This document shows positions 57,380 to 64,000 of a stretch of DNA of 64,000 nucleotides, in pieces. The translations under genes and the position numbers were made by a program. The DNA comes from Microbulbifer elongatus. Lineage in GTDB: Bacteria; Pseudomonadota; Gammaproteobacteria; Pseudomonadales; Cellvibrionaceae. The stretch spans positions 417,501 through 481,500 of the forward strand of contig NZ_JAIVKJ010000003.1 of the NCBI RefSeq assembly GCF_020524885.1, written 5' to 3'. The notes below the pieces were generated by a model. It saw only the letters and a list, made by a program, of their open reading frames with translations. It made no database searches and was not told where the DNA came from. Each line of letters begins with the position of its first letter. Position 1 is the first letter of the stretch.

Positions 57380-57686
57380 GGGGTGTACTATGAGCCGTAC
57401 GAAAGTTACACAGTCTGGGAGCTCTTTTAAGCAGTCCTCGTCATTTGATCCATTGGTGCGAGGCTAAGTCATTGACTTAAAACGTGATTCAAATACCATC
57501 GATTGTAGATCCATCCAGAATAATAAAGACGCAAATTAGACCAACTATTAAGGATACATTCGAAGATTAGTCATGCTGTTTATGTTTCGGGGTATTCTAA
57601 AACCATTTGTTAATCCGTCCCCAGCTAGCGAGAGTCTAGCTATATAGACGTGTCTCTTGTGTGACTGAAATACAAGTTAGAAAAGC
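57380..57686. other. AT-rich junction region between core and accessory DNA
   Basis: 307 bases where base composition changes sharply from GC-rich to AT-rich. It holds a possible promoter (57472-57499) and a GTCTA-N6-TAGAC inverted repeat (57634-57649) about 40 nt before the next gene. I see no tRNA, integrase or clear attachment site. Confidence 0.5.
57472..57499 (+). promoter_or_regulatory. Possible promoter of the accessory three-gene set
   Basis: TTGACT at 57472 and TACCAT at 57494 with a 16-nt spacer, five and four matches to consensus. It is about 190 nt before the first gene. Weak evidence. Confidence 0.3.
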
Positions 57687-58331
57687 ATGGAAAACACATT
57701 AAAAATTTTAGAGTCAGTAAATCAATTTTATTCACAATCCTTCAACCAGTTAGTAGTAATAACGGTGGCTCTTCTTGCCTTTGCCGGGGTTATTATGCCG
57801 ATATTGGTCTCTGCTTATCAAAAACGCATATTCAAGCTAGAGCATAATGAAATTAAAGAGTCTTTAAGGCGCGAACTTGACTTAGAGTTGGATGTTCAAA
57901 TATCTAAAATTAAGCGCGAATATGAGGTGAAAGAAGGTGAATACGAAAGAAAATTCGAGGAGCTAGAGGGGAAGCTTGAAAAAGAAGTTGCTGTTGCAGT
58001 TGGAGGAAACTTCCATATTCAAGGTAATATGAACCTAGAAAGTGGAAGCTATTATGCGGCATTCTTTAGTTTTACTAGAGCCTCCGTTGAGCATATTAAG
58101 GCAGGACGAGAAGGTAATCTGAGACGTGCGTTACGACGAATTAATGAAAAATGCCTGCCCAAATTGAATAAGCAACTTTTGGAGGCTGATGAATCTGTAA
58201 CTGATTCATTTTCAGAGCTTGTTTCAATGTTGGAGGAATTCAACGTTAATGGTCGCTATGCCGATGATTTGAAGCTTTTAAAATATAGATACAAGCAAGC
58301 TCAAGAGCGTTCAGCTAAAGAAACTGCATAG
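57687..58331 (+). CDS. Membrane-anchored coiled-coil protein, function unknown
   Basis: 214 residues. A single membrane helix near 22-45 (LVVITVALLAFAGVIMPILVSAYQ) is followed by a highly charged coiled coil (about 50-105: LEHNEIKESLRRELDLELDVQISKIKREYEVKEGEYERKFEELEGKLEKEV) and a helical C-terminal domain with TPR-like spacing (MNLESGSYYAAFFSFTRASVEHIKAG). No family recognised. AT-rich codons (AAA, GAA, ATT) differ from the core genes. It precedes the DUF262-HEPN pair by 139 nt and may be a membrane-linked partner of that module; this is inference from position. Confidence 0.72.
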   Translation: MENTLKILESVNQFYSQSFNQLVVITVALLAFAGVIMPILVSAYQKRIFKLEHNEIKESLRRELDLELDVQISKIKREYEVKEGEYERKFEELEGKLEKEVAVAVGGNFHIQGNMNLESGSYYAAFFSFTRASVEHIKAGREGNLRRALRRINEKCLPKLNKQLLEADESVTDSFSELVSMLEEFNVNGRYADDLKLLKYRYKQAQERSAKETA

Positions 58332-58470
58332 TAATGCGCTGCAATAGGATGTCATGCTTTATACTTAGTCGCTTCGCTGCTATTTGTGCGCGCAAAATAA
58401 GCAGATACTTAGTGCGGCGTTAGGAGCCGAGCAAGCCTGGTCCCGATATTACGAATTGAGAGGGTGGAAA

Positions 58471-59526
58471 TTGAATTTTATTAAGATACAGGATCAGCTA
58501 GATACAAACAGAAGATCTGTTGCATTTGATAGCTACGATATTACCTTGAAGCAACTGTACGATATGGTATTGGAGGGAATGGTTGATATAGCCCCGGAAT
58601 ACCAGCGTCACTTCGTGTGGGACAATGCACGGCAGTCAGCGTTAATTGAGTCACTGTTTCTTGGAATACCAATTCCAAGTCTATTCATGGCGACTAATCG
58701 GGACGCATCATGGGAAGTAATTGATGGGCTGCAACGGCTTACAACAATATTAAACTTTATAGGTGAGCGCGAAGAGTTGGAAGAGTTAGGGATCAAACAT
58801 AAAAAGCTCAAGTTGTCTGGTCTCGAGAAATTAGACTCTATGAATGGGCTGTATTATGAAGACTTACCTAAGTCAATGCAGTTTATGCTGCAGACAAGAC
58901 CGTTAAGGATAACGGTATTAAATGATCGTAGTGATTTCAACGTCAGGTATGACTTGTTTGAACGACTAAACACCGGTGGAGTCACGCTTCATGAGCAAGA
59001 AATAAGAAACTGCGTCTATATTGGCGAGTTCAATGATTTCATTAAAGAGTTATCAGGGAATGTAGATTTTCGTTCAGTTGTGAAAATGACAGAGAGAGCT
59101 GAGCGTTTGGGGAGTTATGAGGAGCTGGTTTTAAGGTTTTTTGCCTATTACGAAGATCAAGAATTATTCGTGCATAGTGTGAAAGAGTTTCTAAATGAAT
59201 ACATGGAGAAAAAGACGAAAAATTTTAATAATAAAAAGCAGCTTCGTGATTTGTTTTTGAAAACTTTCAAGGCTTTGAAGGAGAGTTTGCCGGATGGGAT
59301 AGTTCGTGGGGCAAGGAAGAATATAACCCCAATTGTTTTGTATGAGGCAATATCTGTCGGGTGTGCAAAAGCTCTAAATAGTGGTGAGCCATGTGACTTG
59401 TCTCAACTGCCGGAATTATTAAATGATGCTGATCTAAAAAAATATACGACTGGTGCTACTAATAGTAAGAAAATGCTGGAAAAAAGAGTCGCGATTGTAA
59501 GGGATGCTCTATTGAATGCTGTTTAA
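58471..59526 (+). CDS. DUF262 (ParB-like/GmrS-N type) protein
   Basis: 351 residues with the TTG start at 58471 (GGGTGG 3 nt upstream); an in-frame TTG at 58384 would add 29 residues of doubtful sequence. The N-terminal DUF262 domain (about 15-190) is clear: DMVLEGMVDIAPEYQRHFVWD, ALIESLFLGIPIPSLFM, VIDGLQRLTTILNF and NDRSDFNVRYDLFERLNTGGVTLHEQEIRNC. The common DGQQR motif is DGLQR here. There is no DUF1524/HNH nuclease C-terminal domain as in GmrSD, so this is a stand-alone DUF262. Its last 11 nt overlap the HEPN gene. The likely role is regulator or antitoxin/sensor of the HEPN effector, by inference. Confidence 0.85.
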   Translation: MNFIKIQDQLDTNRRSVAFDSYDITLKQLYDMVLEGMVDIAPEYQRHFVWDNARQSALIESLFLGIPIPSLFMATNRDASWEVIDGLQRLTTILNFIGEREELEELGIKHKKLKLSGLEKLDSMNGLYYEDLPKSMQFMLQTRPLRITVLNDRSDFNVRYDLFERLNTGGVTLHEQEIRNCVYIGEFNDFIKELSGNVDFRSVVKMTERAERLGSYEELVLRFFAYYEDQELFVHSVKEFLNEYMEKKTKNFNNKKQLRDLFLKTFKALKESLPDGIVRGARKNITPIVLYEAISVGCAKALNSGEPCDLSQLPELLNDADLKKYTTGATNSKKMLEKRVAIVRDALLNAV

Positions 59527-60199
59527 TATTGTCCGTTCAAATTCAAGAGAGCGCTTTAATGAGGTTTTTATAAATCTGGCATCCATAGAAAAAGGCGAAG
59601 AGGATGGAGCGTCCTCAGTTGAGGTTAAGATACAAAGAGGATTGTTCTACGTTCATTTGTACTCCGCTTTGGAAAAAGCAGTTAATGAAACAATTGAACA
59701 GACGATATTGCTAGTGAAGCAGGATGCTGTGAAGAATAAGCACTATGAAAACACCTTTAATGTAATATCTCTGAACTCAAAAATGCAGGCTTTTAAACAC
59801 TGCAGTAACAAAAATTATTTTTCGAAGTCAATAGAAGTTTTCGAGAGTCTAGGATCTGAAGAGCGTTTTGATCTAAGCAATACTATTTTTTCTGAGAATC
59901 TTCAAAATATTTGGTATAAGACAATTCAAGAGTCGATTCGAAGCTTTGGAGCAGAGCCGATCAACATTGAGCCACGCGTGCGGTTAACTATTGATGAGGT
60001 GGTAGATAAGAGAAATGCTGTCGCGCATGGAAGGGAAACGCCGGTTTCAGTTGGTGAGAGGCACCGATCAGATATGTTGCGTGTTAAGTCTCAAGAGATT
60101 CAGTTGGTTGTCGAGCAATTTATATCCACATTTGAGGATTATGTGGTCAATAAAAAATATATTAACCCTATCTACGTCAATGAATACCAACAAGCCTAA
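59516..60199 (+). CDS. HEPN-domain protein, candidate RNase toxin
   Basis: 227 residues, all-helical. The motif DKRNAVAHGRE near residues 165-175 is a textbook HEPN catalytic R-N-x3-H (R-x4-H), and the N-terminal helix LFYVHLYSALEKAVNETIEQTI resembles the MAE_28990/MAE_18760-like HEPN group. HEPN proteins with this motif are mostly metal-independent RNases in toxin-antitoxin and abortive-infection systems. The ATG at 59516 lies 11 nt inside the end of the DUF262 gene, so translation is coupled. AT-rich composition suggests recent acquisition. RNase activity is inferred from the motif. Confidence 0.83.
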   Translation: MLFNIVRSNSRERFNEVFINLASIEKGEEDGASSVEVKIQRGLFYVHLYSALEKAVNETIEQTILLVKQDAVKNKHYENTFNVISLNSKMQAFKHCSNKNYFSKSIEVFESLGSEERFDLSNTIFSENLQNIWYKTIQESIRSFGAEPINIEPRVRLTIDEVVDKRNAVAHGRETPVSVGERHRSDMLRVKSQEIQLVVEQFISTFEDYVVNKKYINPIYVNEYQQA

Positions 60200-60260
60200 G
60201 AAGTTTCTTGTGATCGCGTCAATTAGGCTGCTCGGAAGTTCGCATCTATTGAAATATTAA

Positions 60261-60308
60261 AATAAATTGGGTTAGATCAACATTATGACACCCATTAGCA
60301 CCCACTGA
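60261..60308 (+). repeat. RAYT leader repeat, copy 1
   Basis: First copy of a short repeat with consensus beginning AATAAAYGGGKTCAGATCAA and continuing YATTATGACACC-TATTAGCACCC. This copy has TTGGGTTAGATCAA. It lies 62 nt after the HEPN stop and is followed, as copy 4 is, by a shared stretch ending ATTAGTCTATGGCCAT before a RAYT start. Confidence 0.85.
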
Positions 60309-60358
60309 TTTTCCCATCCATTAGTCTATGGCCATAGCAAAAAGGGAGGGGAAACTTG

Positions 60359-60484
60359 ATGGCCGGATTGCTGCGCCTCGGTCCTGCAGGGATTTCGCAG
60401 CATGTCATACAGCGGGGCAACAACCGGCAGGTTTGCTTCTTTTCAGAGCAGGACTTGATCGTCTTCGCCGGTTGGCTAAAACAG
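60359..60484 (+). pseudogene. Truncated RAYT transposase (5' fragment)
   Basis: ATG followed by AGLLRLGPAGISQHVIQRG and NNRQVCFFSEQDLIVFAGWLKQ, nearly the first 42 residues of the intact RAYT at 61359. After AAAACAG the similarity stops and an inverted copy of the leader repeat begins two bases later. The catalytic HUH motif and everything beyond are missing. The surviving open frame runs to 60625 but is chimeric. It is a dead gene. Confidence 0.85.
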
Positions 60485-60485
60485 G

Positions 60486-60505
60486 TTGATCTGAACCCAT
60501 TTATT
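60486..60505 (-). repeat. RAYT leader repeat, inverted copy
   Basis: The reverse complement reads AATAAATGGGTTCAGATCAA, 18 of 20 matches to the consensus start. It sits precisely at the break point of the truncated RAYT and faces copy 2 about 50 nt away, so the two form an inverted pair. Confidence 0.75.
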
Positions 60506-60556
60506 ATTCATTTCCAATCAGCGTTCGCTAAATCTTTATCAAACACCAACCCTTCT

Positions 60557-60602
60557 AATAAACGGGGTCAGATCAACATTATGACACCTATTATCACCCA
60601 CT
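60557..60602 (+). repeat. RAYT leader repeat, copy 2
   Basis: AATAAACGGGGTCAGATCAA then CATTATGACACCTATTATCACCCACT. Nearly identical to copy 4, but not followed by a RAYT gene. Confidence 0.85.
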
Positions 60603-60816
60603 CAAATAAAAAGGACACCCACTAATTGGAAAATCGATTGGGAAACGTCATTGCTCGTACCAGAAAAGCGTATTTGATCTGCGGCTGGATAGAATGGTCG
60701 GTGGTATAGCGGTAATGCGCGGCATACAGCATATTTCAGGTACGGTAATATCTCACAGCCGGCCTGCGATGATGCTTTTTGATAAGTTTTAGCTCGGGTT
60801 AAGAGGTTGCGGGAGC

Positions 60817-60847
60817 AATAAATAGGGTCAGATCAATATTATGGCGC
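60817..60847 (+). repeat. RAYT leader repeat, copy 3
   Basis: AATAAATAGGGTCAGATCAA then TATTATGGCGC; diverges from the consensus after this. It lies about 97 nt upstream of the truncated hypothetical gene. Confidence 0.8.
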
Positions 60848-60943
60848 TAAACCAATTAGATGTGTTTGAAACCAAAAGTATGATTTGCCTCGTTTCTCTT
60901 GCAACAAGTTGCCGAACGATCCGATGGGTGAAATACGTAATAA

Positions 60944-61264
60944 ATGACCAAGATCCAGAATCAATCCGCCCTTGATGAAACGTTGAAGAAGATCGGCAGG
61001 AACGTCCTGACTTTCCAGCGAATGGAAGCGATGCTGAAGTTCTTGATTTCGTATTCGAGGTTACAAGGAACAGCGAGCGAGCTTCAGTCAAATCATGAGA
61101 AAGCGGTTGATGCCGTCTCTATGCAAACCATGGGGAATTTGGTCAAAAACTTCGTGACGTCGGTGTATTCAGAGCTAAACCGGGAACCTGAGTCACCTCT
61201 TGATAATGAACAAGCCTGGATTTCATTTTCATTCAAAGTCGAAACTGACGAAGCAAGCACTGAG
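60944..61264 (+). pseudogene. Truncated hypothetical gene
   Basis: An open frame of 107 codons starting MTKIQNQSALDETLKKIGRN with a good helical coding pattern (FQRMEAMLKFLISYSRLQG) that runs straight into leader repeat copy 4; the frame continues through the repeat for 15 more codons and stops at 61312. I recall hypothetical proteins of similar opening and greater length in other gammaproteobacteria, which suggests loss of the 3' part. Function unknown. Confidence 0.6.
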
Positions 61265-61310
61265 AATAAACGGGGTCAGATCAACATTATGACACCTATT
61301 AGCACCCGCT
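61265..61310 (+). repeat. RAYT leader repeat, copy 4
   Basis: AATAAACGGGGTCAGATCAA then CATTATGACACCTATTAGCACCCGCT, 49 nt before the intact RAYT. It cuts off the preceding hypothetical gene. Confidence 0.88.
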
Positions 61311-61358
61311 AAGTTTTTACATCCATTAGTCTATGGCCATCAGAAAAAGGGATTTGCT

Positions 61359-62051
61359 ATGGCCAGATTGCCGCGCCTCGGTCCTGCGGGTATACCGCAG
61401 CATGTCATTCAGCGGGGTAATAACCGGCAAGCTTGCTTCTGTTCAGAGCAGGATATGATCGCCTACACCGGCTGGTTAAAACAGTACGCAAAGGAATTCA
61501 ATATTCAGGTGCATGCCTGGGTGTTGATGACCAACCACGTCCACCTACTGGTAACCCCGGAGTCTGAGCAGGGTGTTAGCAAACTGATGCAGGCCCTTGG
61601 GCGTATTTATGTGCGTTACTTCAATCGGGAGTATCGGCGTTCAGGGACCCTGTGGGAGGGGCGCTACAAATCCTGTCTGGTCCAATCTGAGAATTATCTT
61701 TTACAGTGTTACCGGTATATCGAACTAAACCCGGTGCGTGCGGGCATGGTGTCGGATCCGGGGGAATATTTCTGGTCGAGCTATGGCTGCAACGGGCTGG
61801 GGAGGGCATCCAGCCTGCTCACACCTCATATGCAGTATCTCGCACTGGGAGTCTCCCCGGCGCTGCGTCAGGAGCGCTATCGCGCGTTGTTTCGGCATGC
61901 ACTAGATGCGCCTGCTCTCGATAAGATCCGTGGGGCCTTGAATAGGGGGTTAGCACTGGGTAGTGGTCGATTCAAAGCGCAAGTCGAGAAGCAATTTGCC
62001 CGTAGAGTGACTGAAATGCCGCTGGGGCGCCCGCGCATGATTTTTCTGTGA
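61359..62051 (+). mobile_element. REP-associated tyrosine transposase (RAYT), intact copy 1
   Basis: 230-residue Y1/HUH-type transposase related to IS200/IS605 TnpA. It has GIPQHVIQRGNNRQACF, the HUH motif TNHVHLLVTP, and RYIELNPVRAGMV with the flanking YKSCLVQSENYLLQCYRY region; the catalytic tyrosine is expected in the conserved Y-rich helices. AAGGG precedes the ATG. RAYTs are domesticated single-copy transposases that handle REP hairpins rather than mobile insertion sequences. Intact, with a leader repeat upstream. Confidence 0.93.
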
Positions 62052-62104
62052 ATGCTACTTTTTTTTAATGAAATTGATTTTCCCTCATTCACTTTGTTTT
62101 GAGC

Positions 62105-62132
62105 GAGCCCCTTAAGAATCTATAAGGGGCTC
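62105..62132. terminator. Hairpin between RAYT 1 and the minus-strand pair
   Basis: Perfect 10-bp inverted repeat (62105-62114 and 62123-62132) with 8-nt loop. No U tract on either side. It could be a weak terminator for the converging genes or a REP-like hairpin acted on by the RAYTs. Confidence 0.5.
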
Positions 62133-62145
62133 ACTCTAACCAGCC

Positions 62146-62727
62146 TTATCTGCTTTCCACGCCGGCGTCCCCGATCTCACCTTTAAATCCAATTCCAAAT
62201 TTTTGGAAGCCGGTGGGGAGCTGGAAATTGCTTAAGCCAATCACACACTCAGGATTATCTCCAGTAAGGCGCGACATTGAATCCATCACTGTGTACATTT
62301 CATCACTAGGTTGTCCGGTTACTGCAACTACTGAAATAATGTCCGCGGAGTTCACTCCAGCAGATTTCATGTCGCTAACTAACGCATTTGCTGTCGAATT
62401 GAGAGCTCCCAGAGTGTGGTAGGCGAGCCCAACCACTTGAGCATTCTTTGTGGAGACTGCCGCAATGACAGCCTGAGCACCCTTTGGATCCAGGCACCCA
62501 GCTGTTACAAGTCCGGTAGCTTGTGGCGACGCTTTTAGTGCTTGCGCGAACCATAAATTTACCGTTTTCGACCCAGCGGTTGATGACATAGAAGGGCATG
62601 GTCCGGTAACAGTTCCTCTGCCAATTGTGAGAAACAGGTTGCTAATTGTAATTGGGGCTTTTGGTTGGGTGCGGTCAATTTTGTAAACTCTGGGAGACCA
62701 GGTGGCGCTTAGGCTAGAAGGAGGCAT
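62146..62727 (-). CDS. Hypothetical protein, minus-strand pair, gene B
   Basis: 193 residues, no signal peptide or membrane helix, rich in Ser, Ala and Val. I recognise no family. Repeated phrases such as GLVTAGCLDPKGAQAVIAAVS and NSADIISVVAVTGQPSDEMY hint at an alpha/beta fold. AGAGGA precedes the ATG at 62727. It follows gene A by 79 nt and is flanked by the two RAYTs. Function unknown. Confidence 0.7.
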   Translation of the reverse strand: MPPSSLSATWSPRVYKIDRTQPKAPITISNLFLTIGRGTVTGPCPSMSSTAGSKTVNLWFAQALKASPQATGLVTAGCLDPKGAQAVIAAVSTKNAQVVGLAYHTLGALNSTANALVSDMKSAGVNSADIISVVAVTGQPSDEMYTVMDSMSRLTGDNPECVIGLSNFQLPTGFQKFGIGFKGEIGDAGVESR

Positions 62728-62806
62728 GGTTTATCCTCTTTTTCTGGGTTCTATGGTGCACCGTTATTACGGTGCACCATGAGTATTGTTTGTGTTTTGC
62801 GAGGAA

Positions 62807-63139
62807 TTACTGCGGGTCGTTGTTAGCTTTGCAGCCGTGATCTCTTGATATTTCATAAAGAACCATTCCCACTGGAACAGACTGGCCGGCGGCTGACAAC
62901 ATTTGGTTGAACTCAGTATTTTCGTGCTCGGCATATGCAAGAGATGCATCCACCTTTCCGGCGACGGCATCCTGTAAAGCTTCGCCAGAACCAGTAAGAA
63001 TTACAGATGTATCTTTGGACTGTCCTCCGAATGCCATGTAGCTTTCTGCGCTAATTAGACGCACGACAAAGCGAAGCTTCTTATAGTCTTTATGGTCGTG
63101 GACTTGAGATGTTATTTTGTCTAATACACTCGTATCCAT
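62807..63139 (-). CDS. Hypothetical protein, minus-strand pair, gene A (5' end perhaps lost)
   Basis: 110 residues, MDTSVLDKITSQVHDHKDYKKLRFVVRLISAE onward, with a helical pattern and several charged residues. No family recognised. Its ATG lies at the very edge of leader repeat copy 5 and has no ribosome site, so the natural 5' end may have been replaced by the RAYT element. It precedes gene B by 79 nt. Confidence 0.6.
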   Translation of the reverse strand: MDTSVLDKITSQVHDHKDYKKLRFVVRLISAESYMAFGGQSKDTSVILTGSGEALQDAVAGKVDASLAYAEHENTEFNQMLSAAGQSVPVGMVLYEISRDHGCKANNDPQ

Positions 63140-63166
63140 AAATATTGGGGTCAGAGTAAAATTTTT
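63138..63166 (+). repeat. RAYT leader repeat, divergent copy 5
   Basis: ATAAATATTGGGGTCAGAGT then AAAATTTTTC. It keeps the GGGGTCAGA core of copies 1-4 but then differs. It is about 70 nt before the second intact RAYT. Confidence 0.75.
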
Positions 63167-63208
63167 CCGCTGTATTCAACGGGACTATTTATTTCGGGAC
63201 TATGATGT

Positions 63209-63231
63209 TACCTCCATTTTTTCAGGAGGTA
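63209..63231 (+). promoter_or_regulatory. Hairpin that hides the ribosome site of RAYT 2
   Basis: TACCTCC (63209-63215) pairs perfectly with GGAGGTA (63225-63231), the Shine-Dalgarno sequence of the RAYT at 63234, over a 9-nt loop. It would hold translation down, as known for IS200-type transposases. Confidence 0.65.
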
Positions 63232-63233
63232 TT

Positions 63234-63923
63234 ATGGCTCGGCTTCCCAAGGTTGCTCCGATTGGTATTCCTCAACATGTTGTCCAGCGGGGTAACAATC
63301 GGCAGGTTTGCTTCTGTAGCGATGAAGATTTCACTGCCTATGCAGGTTGGTTGAGGGAGTGTGCCGCACAGTACCAGGTGCAGGTTCACGGCTGGGTCTT
63401 TATGACAAATCATGTCCACCTGCTTTTGACGCCTCTGGCTGATCAGGCAATATCCAGGATGATGCAGGCCCTTGGTAGGTTGTATGTGCGATATTTTAAT
63501 CGAGAATGCCGTCGCTCCGGCACCCTCTGGGAAGGTCGCTTTAAATCCTGTCTAGTGCAGTCAGAGGAGTATCTGTTGCACTGTTACCGATATATTGAGT
63601 TGAATCCCGTCCGTGCGGCGATGGTTTCGAATCCAGGGGAGTATCACTGGTCCAGTTATTCGTCCAATGCACTGGGAGTGCCTTCGTCGCTATTGACGCC
63701 CCATCCTGAATACCTAAAGCTGGGTCGATACCCGAGGCAGCGCAGGGAGCGGTATCGGGCATTGTTTGCCAGTGCGCTGGACCCAGAGTTCATGGATAAA
63801 ATATCCACTCTCACCGATAAGGGGCTGGCATTGGGTAATGACCGTTTTAAGGCGGAGATCGAGGCCCAGTGTCAGAGAAGAGTAACGCCCGAAAGAGTAG
63901 GGCGGCCACGCATAGAGGGGTAG
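63234..63923 (+). mobile_element. REP-associated tyrosine transposase (RAYT), intact copy 2
   Basis: 229 residues, closely related to the RAYT at 61359 throughout (GIPQHVVQRGNNRQVCF, TNHVHLLLTP, RYIELNPVRAAMV). I chose ATG 63234 (GGAGGT 3 nt upstream) over an in-frame start at 63117. Differences are spread over the whole length, so it is a diverged paralogue, not a fresh duplicate. Confidence 0.93.
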
Positions 63924-64000
63924 GCTTAATTTTTTTGTCTAAATATTGCTCTGCCCCGAAGTTCCGCCAATTTCGCGATGTTTTTTTTCCAGCATGCTAA

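Larger units (their letters stand above)
60485..60943. other. Repeat-rich spacer with no identifiable gene
   Basis: Contains an inverted leader repeat (60486-60505), direct copies 2 (60557) and 3 (60817), and between them 60640-60800, GC-richer sequence with no recognisable coding content on either strand. Confidence 0.5.

Noticed and set aside
58340-58430. Possible integron attC site before the DUF262 gene (GCGGCGTTAGG with nearby imperfect stems)
   Set aside because: No matching RYYYAAC partner at the right distance, no clear L boxes and no integrase in the window.
58384-58470. N-terminal extension of the DUF262 protein from a TTG at 58384
   Set aside because: No ribosome site at that TTG, sequence is not typical of the family and overlaps a hairpin-rich stretch; the TTG at 58471 has GGGTGG in front of it.
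60261-61310. The spaced repeats as a CRISPR array
   Set aside because: Spacing is irregular (roughly 260-450 nt), one copy is inverted, copies lie next to RAYT genes, and there are no cas genes.

Overview
The window is about 57 kb of ordinary gammaproteobacterial core chromosome (roughly 58-60% GC by eye) followed by about 6.5 kb of AT-richer accessory DNA. Gene content and order are close to what I recall of Pseudomonas aeruginosa: pyrD-rmf-rlmKL; topA-DUF6586-small ORF-lexA-psrA-nagZ; csiV-mfd-gap-nqrABCDEF-apbE-nqrM-sthA; lolCDE-DUF2062. A Na+-pumping NQR, the GC level and the overall mix suit a marine Cellvibrionales-type organism such as Microbulbifer. That genus guess is inference, not proven by any marker here. 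There are no rRNA or tRNA genes and no CRISPR array that I can see.

Layout. 1-11 kb: the 3' part of a large NAD-glutamate dehydrogenase, pyrD and rmf converging on a shared terminator, rlmKL, then a signalling cluster (Ser/Thr kinase with a C-terminal formylglycine-type domain, PP2C phosphatase, divergent double-FHA protein) and a glutaredoxin-like protein. 11-26 kb: slt, uup, a universal stress protein, topA, lexA with two tandem SOS boxes, a LOG-family protein, a psrA-like regulator, nagZ, an MscS channel and a cold-shock protein. 26-44 kb: a DUF819 permease, csiV, mfd, a long-form gap preceded by a HexR-like box, the complete nqr operon with its flavinylation (apbE) and maturation (nqrM) genes, sthA and a YigI-type thioesterase. 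44-50 kb: a membrane alpha/beta-hydrolase, lolCDE and a DUF2062 protein. 50.5-57.3 kb: a GntR regulator and the 2-methylcitrate cycle operon prpB-prpC-acnD-prpF for propionate catabolism, with a nested inverted-repeat element between prpC and acnD.

From 57.4 kb to the end the base composition drops and the content becomes accessory. A membrane/coiled-coil protein, a DUF262 (ParB-like) protein and a HEPN-domain protein with an intact R-x4-H RNase motif lie in a row. The last two overlap by 11 nt. This looks like a toxin-antitoxin or anti-phage module and is the best candidate here for an undescribed system. It is followed by two intact REP-associated tyrosine transposases (RAYTs), one truncated RAYT, a truncated hypothetical gene, two unknown genes on the minus strand, and at least five copies (one inverted) of a short repeat, plus one divergent relative, that sits in front of the RAYTs and at the break points of the damaged genes.

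Functional links: energy metabolism (gdh, nqr, sthA, gap, prp) and cell-envelope upkeep (slt, nagZ, csiV, lolCDE, mscS) dominate, with DNA repair and topology (lexA, mfd, topA) between them. All family assignments come from reading the translated sequence. No database search was run.
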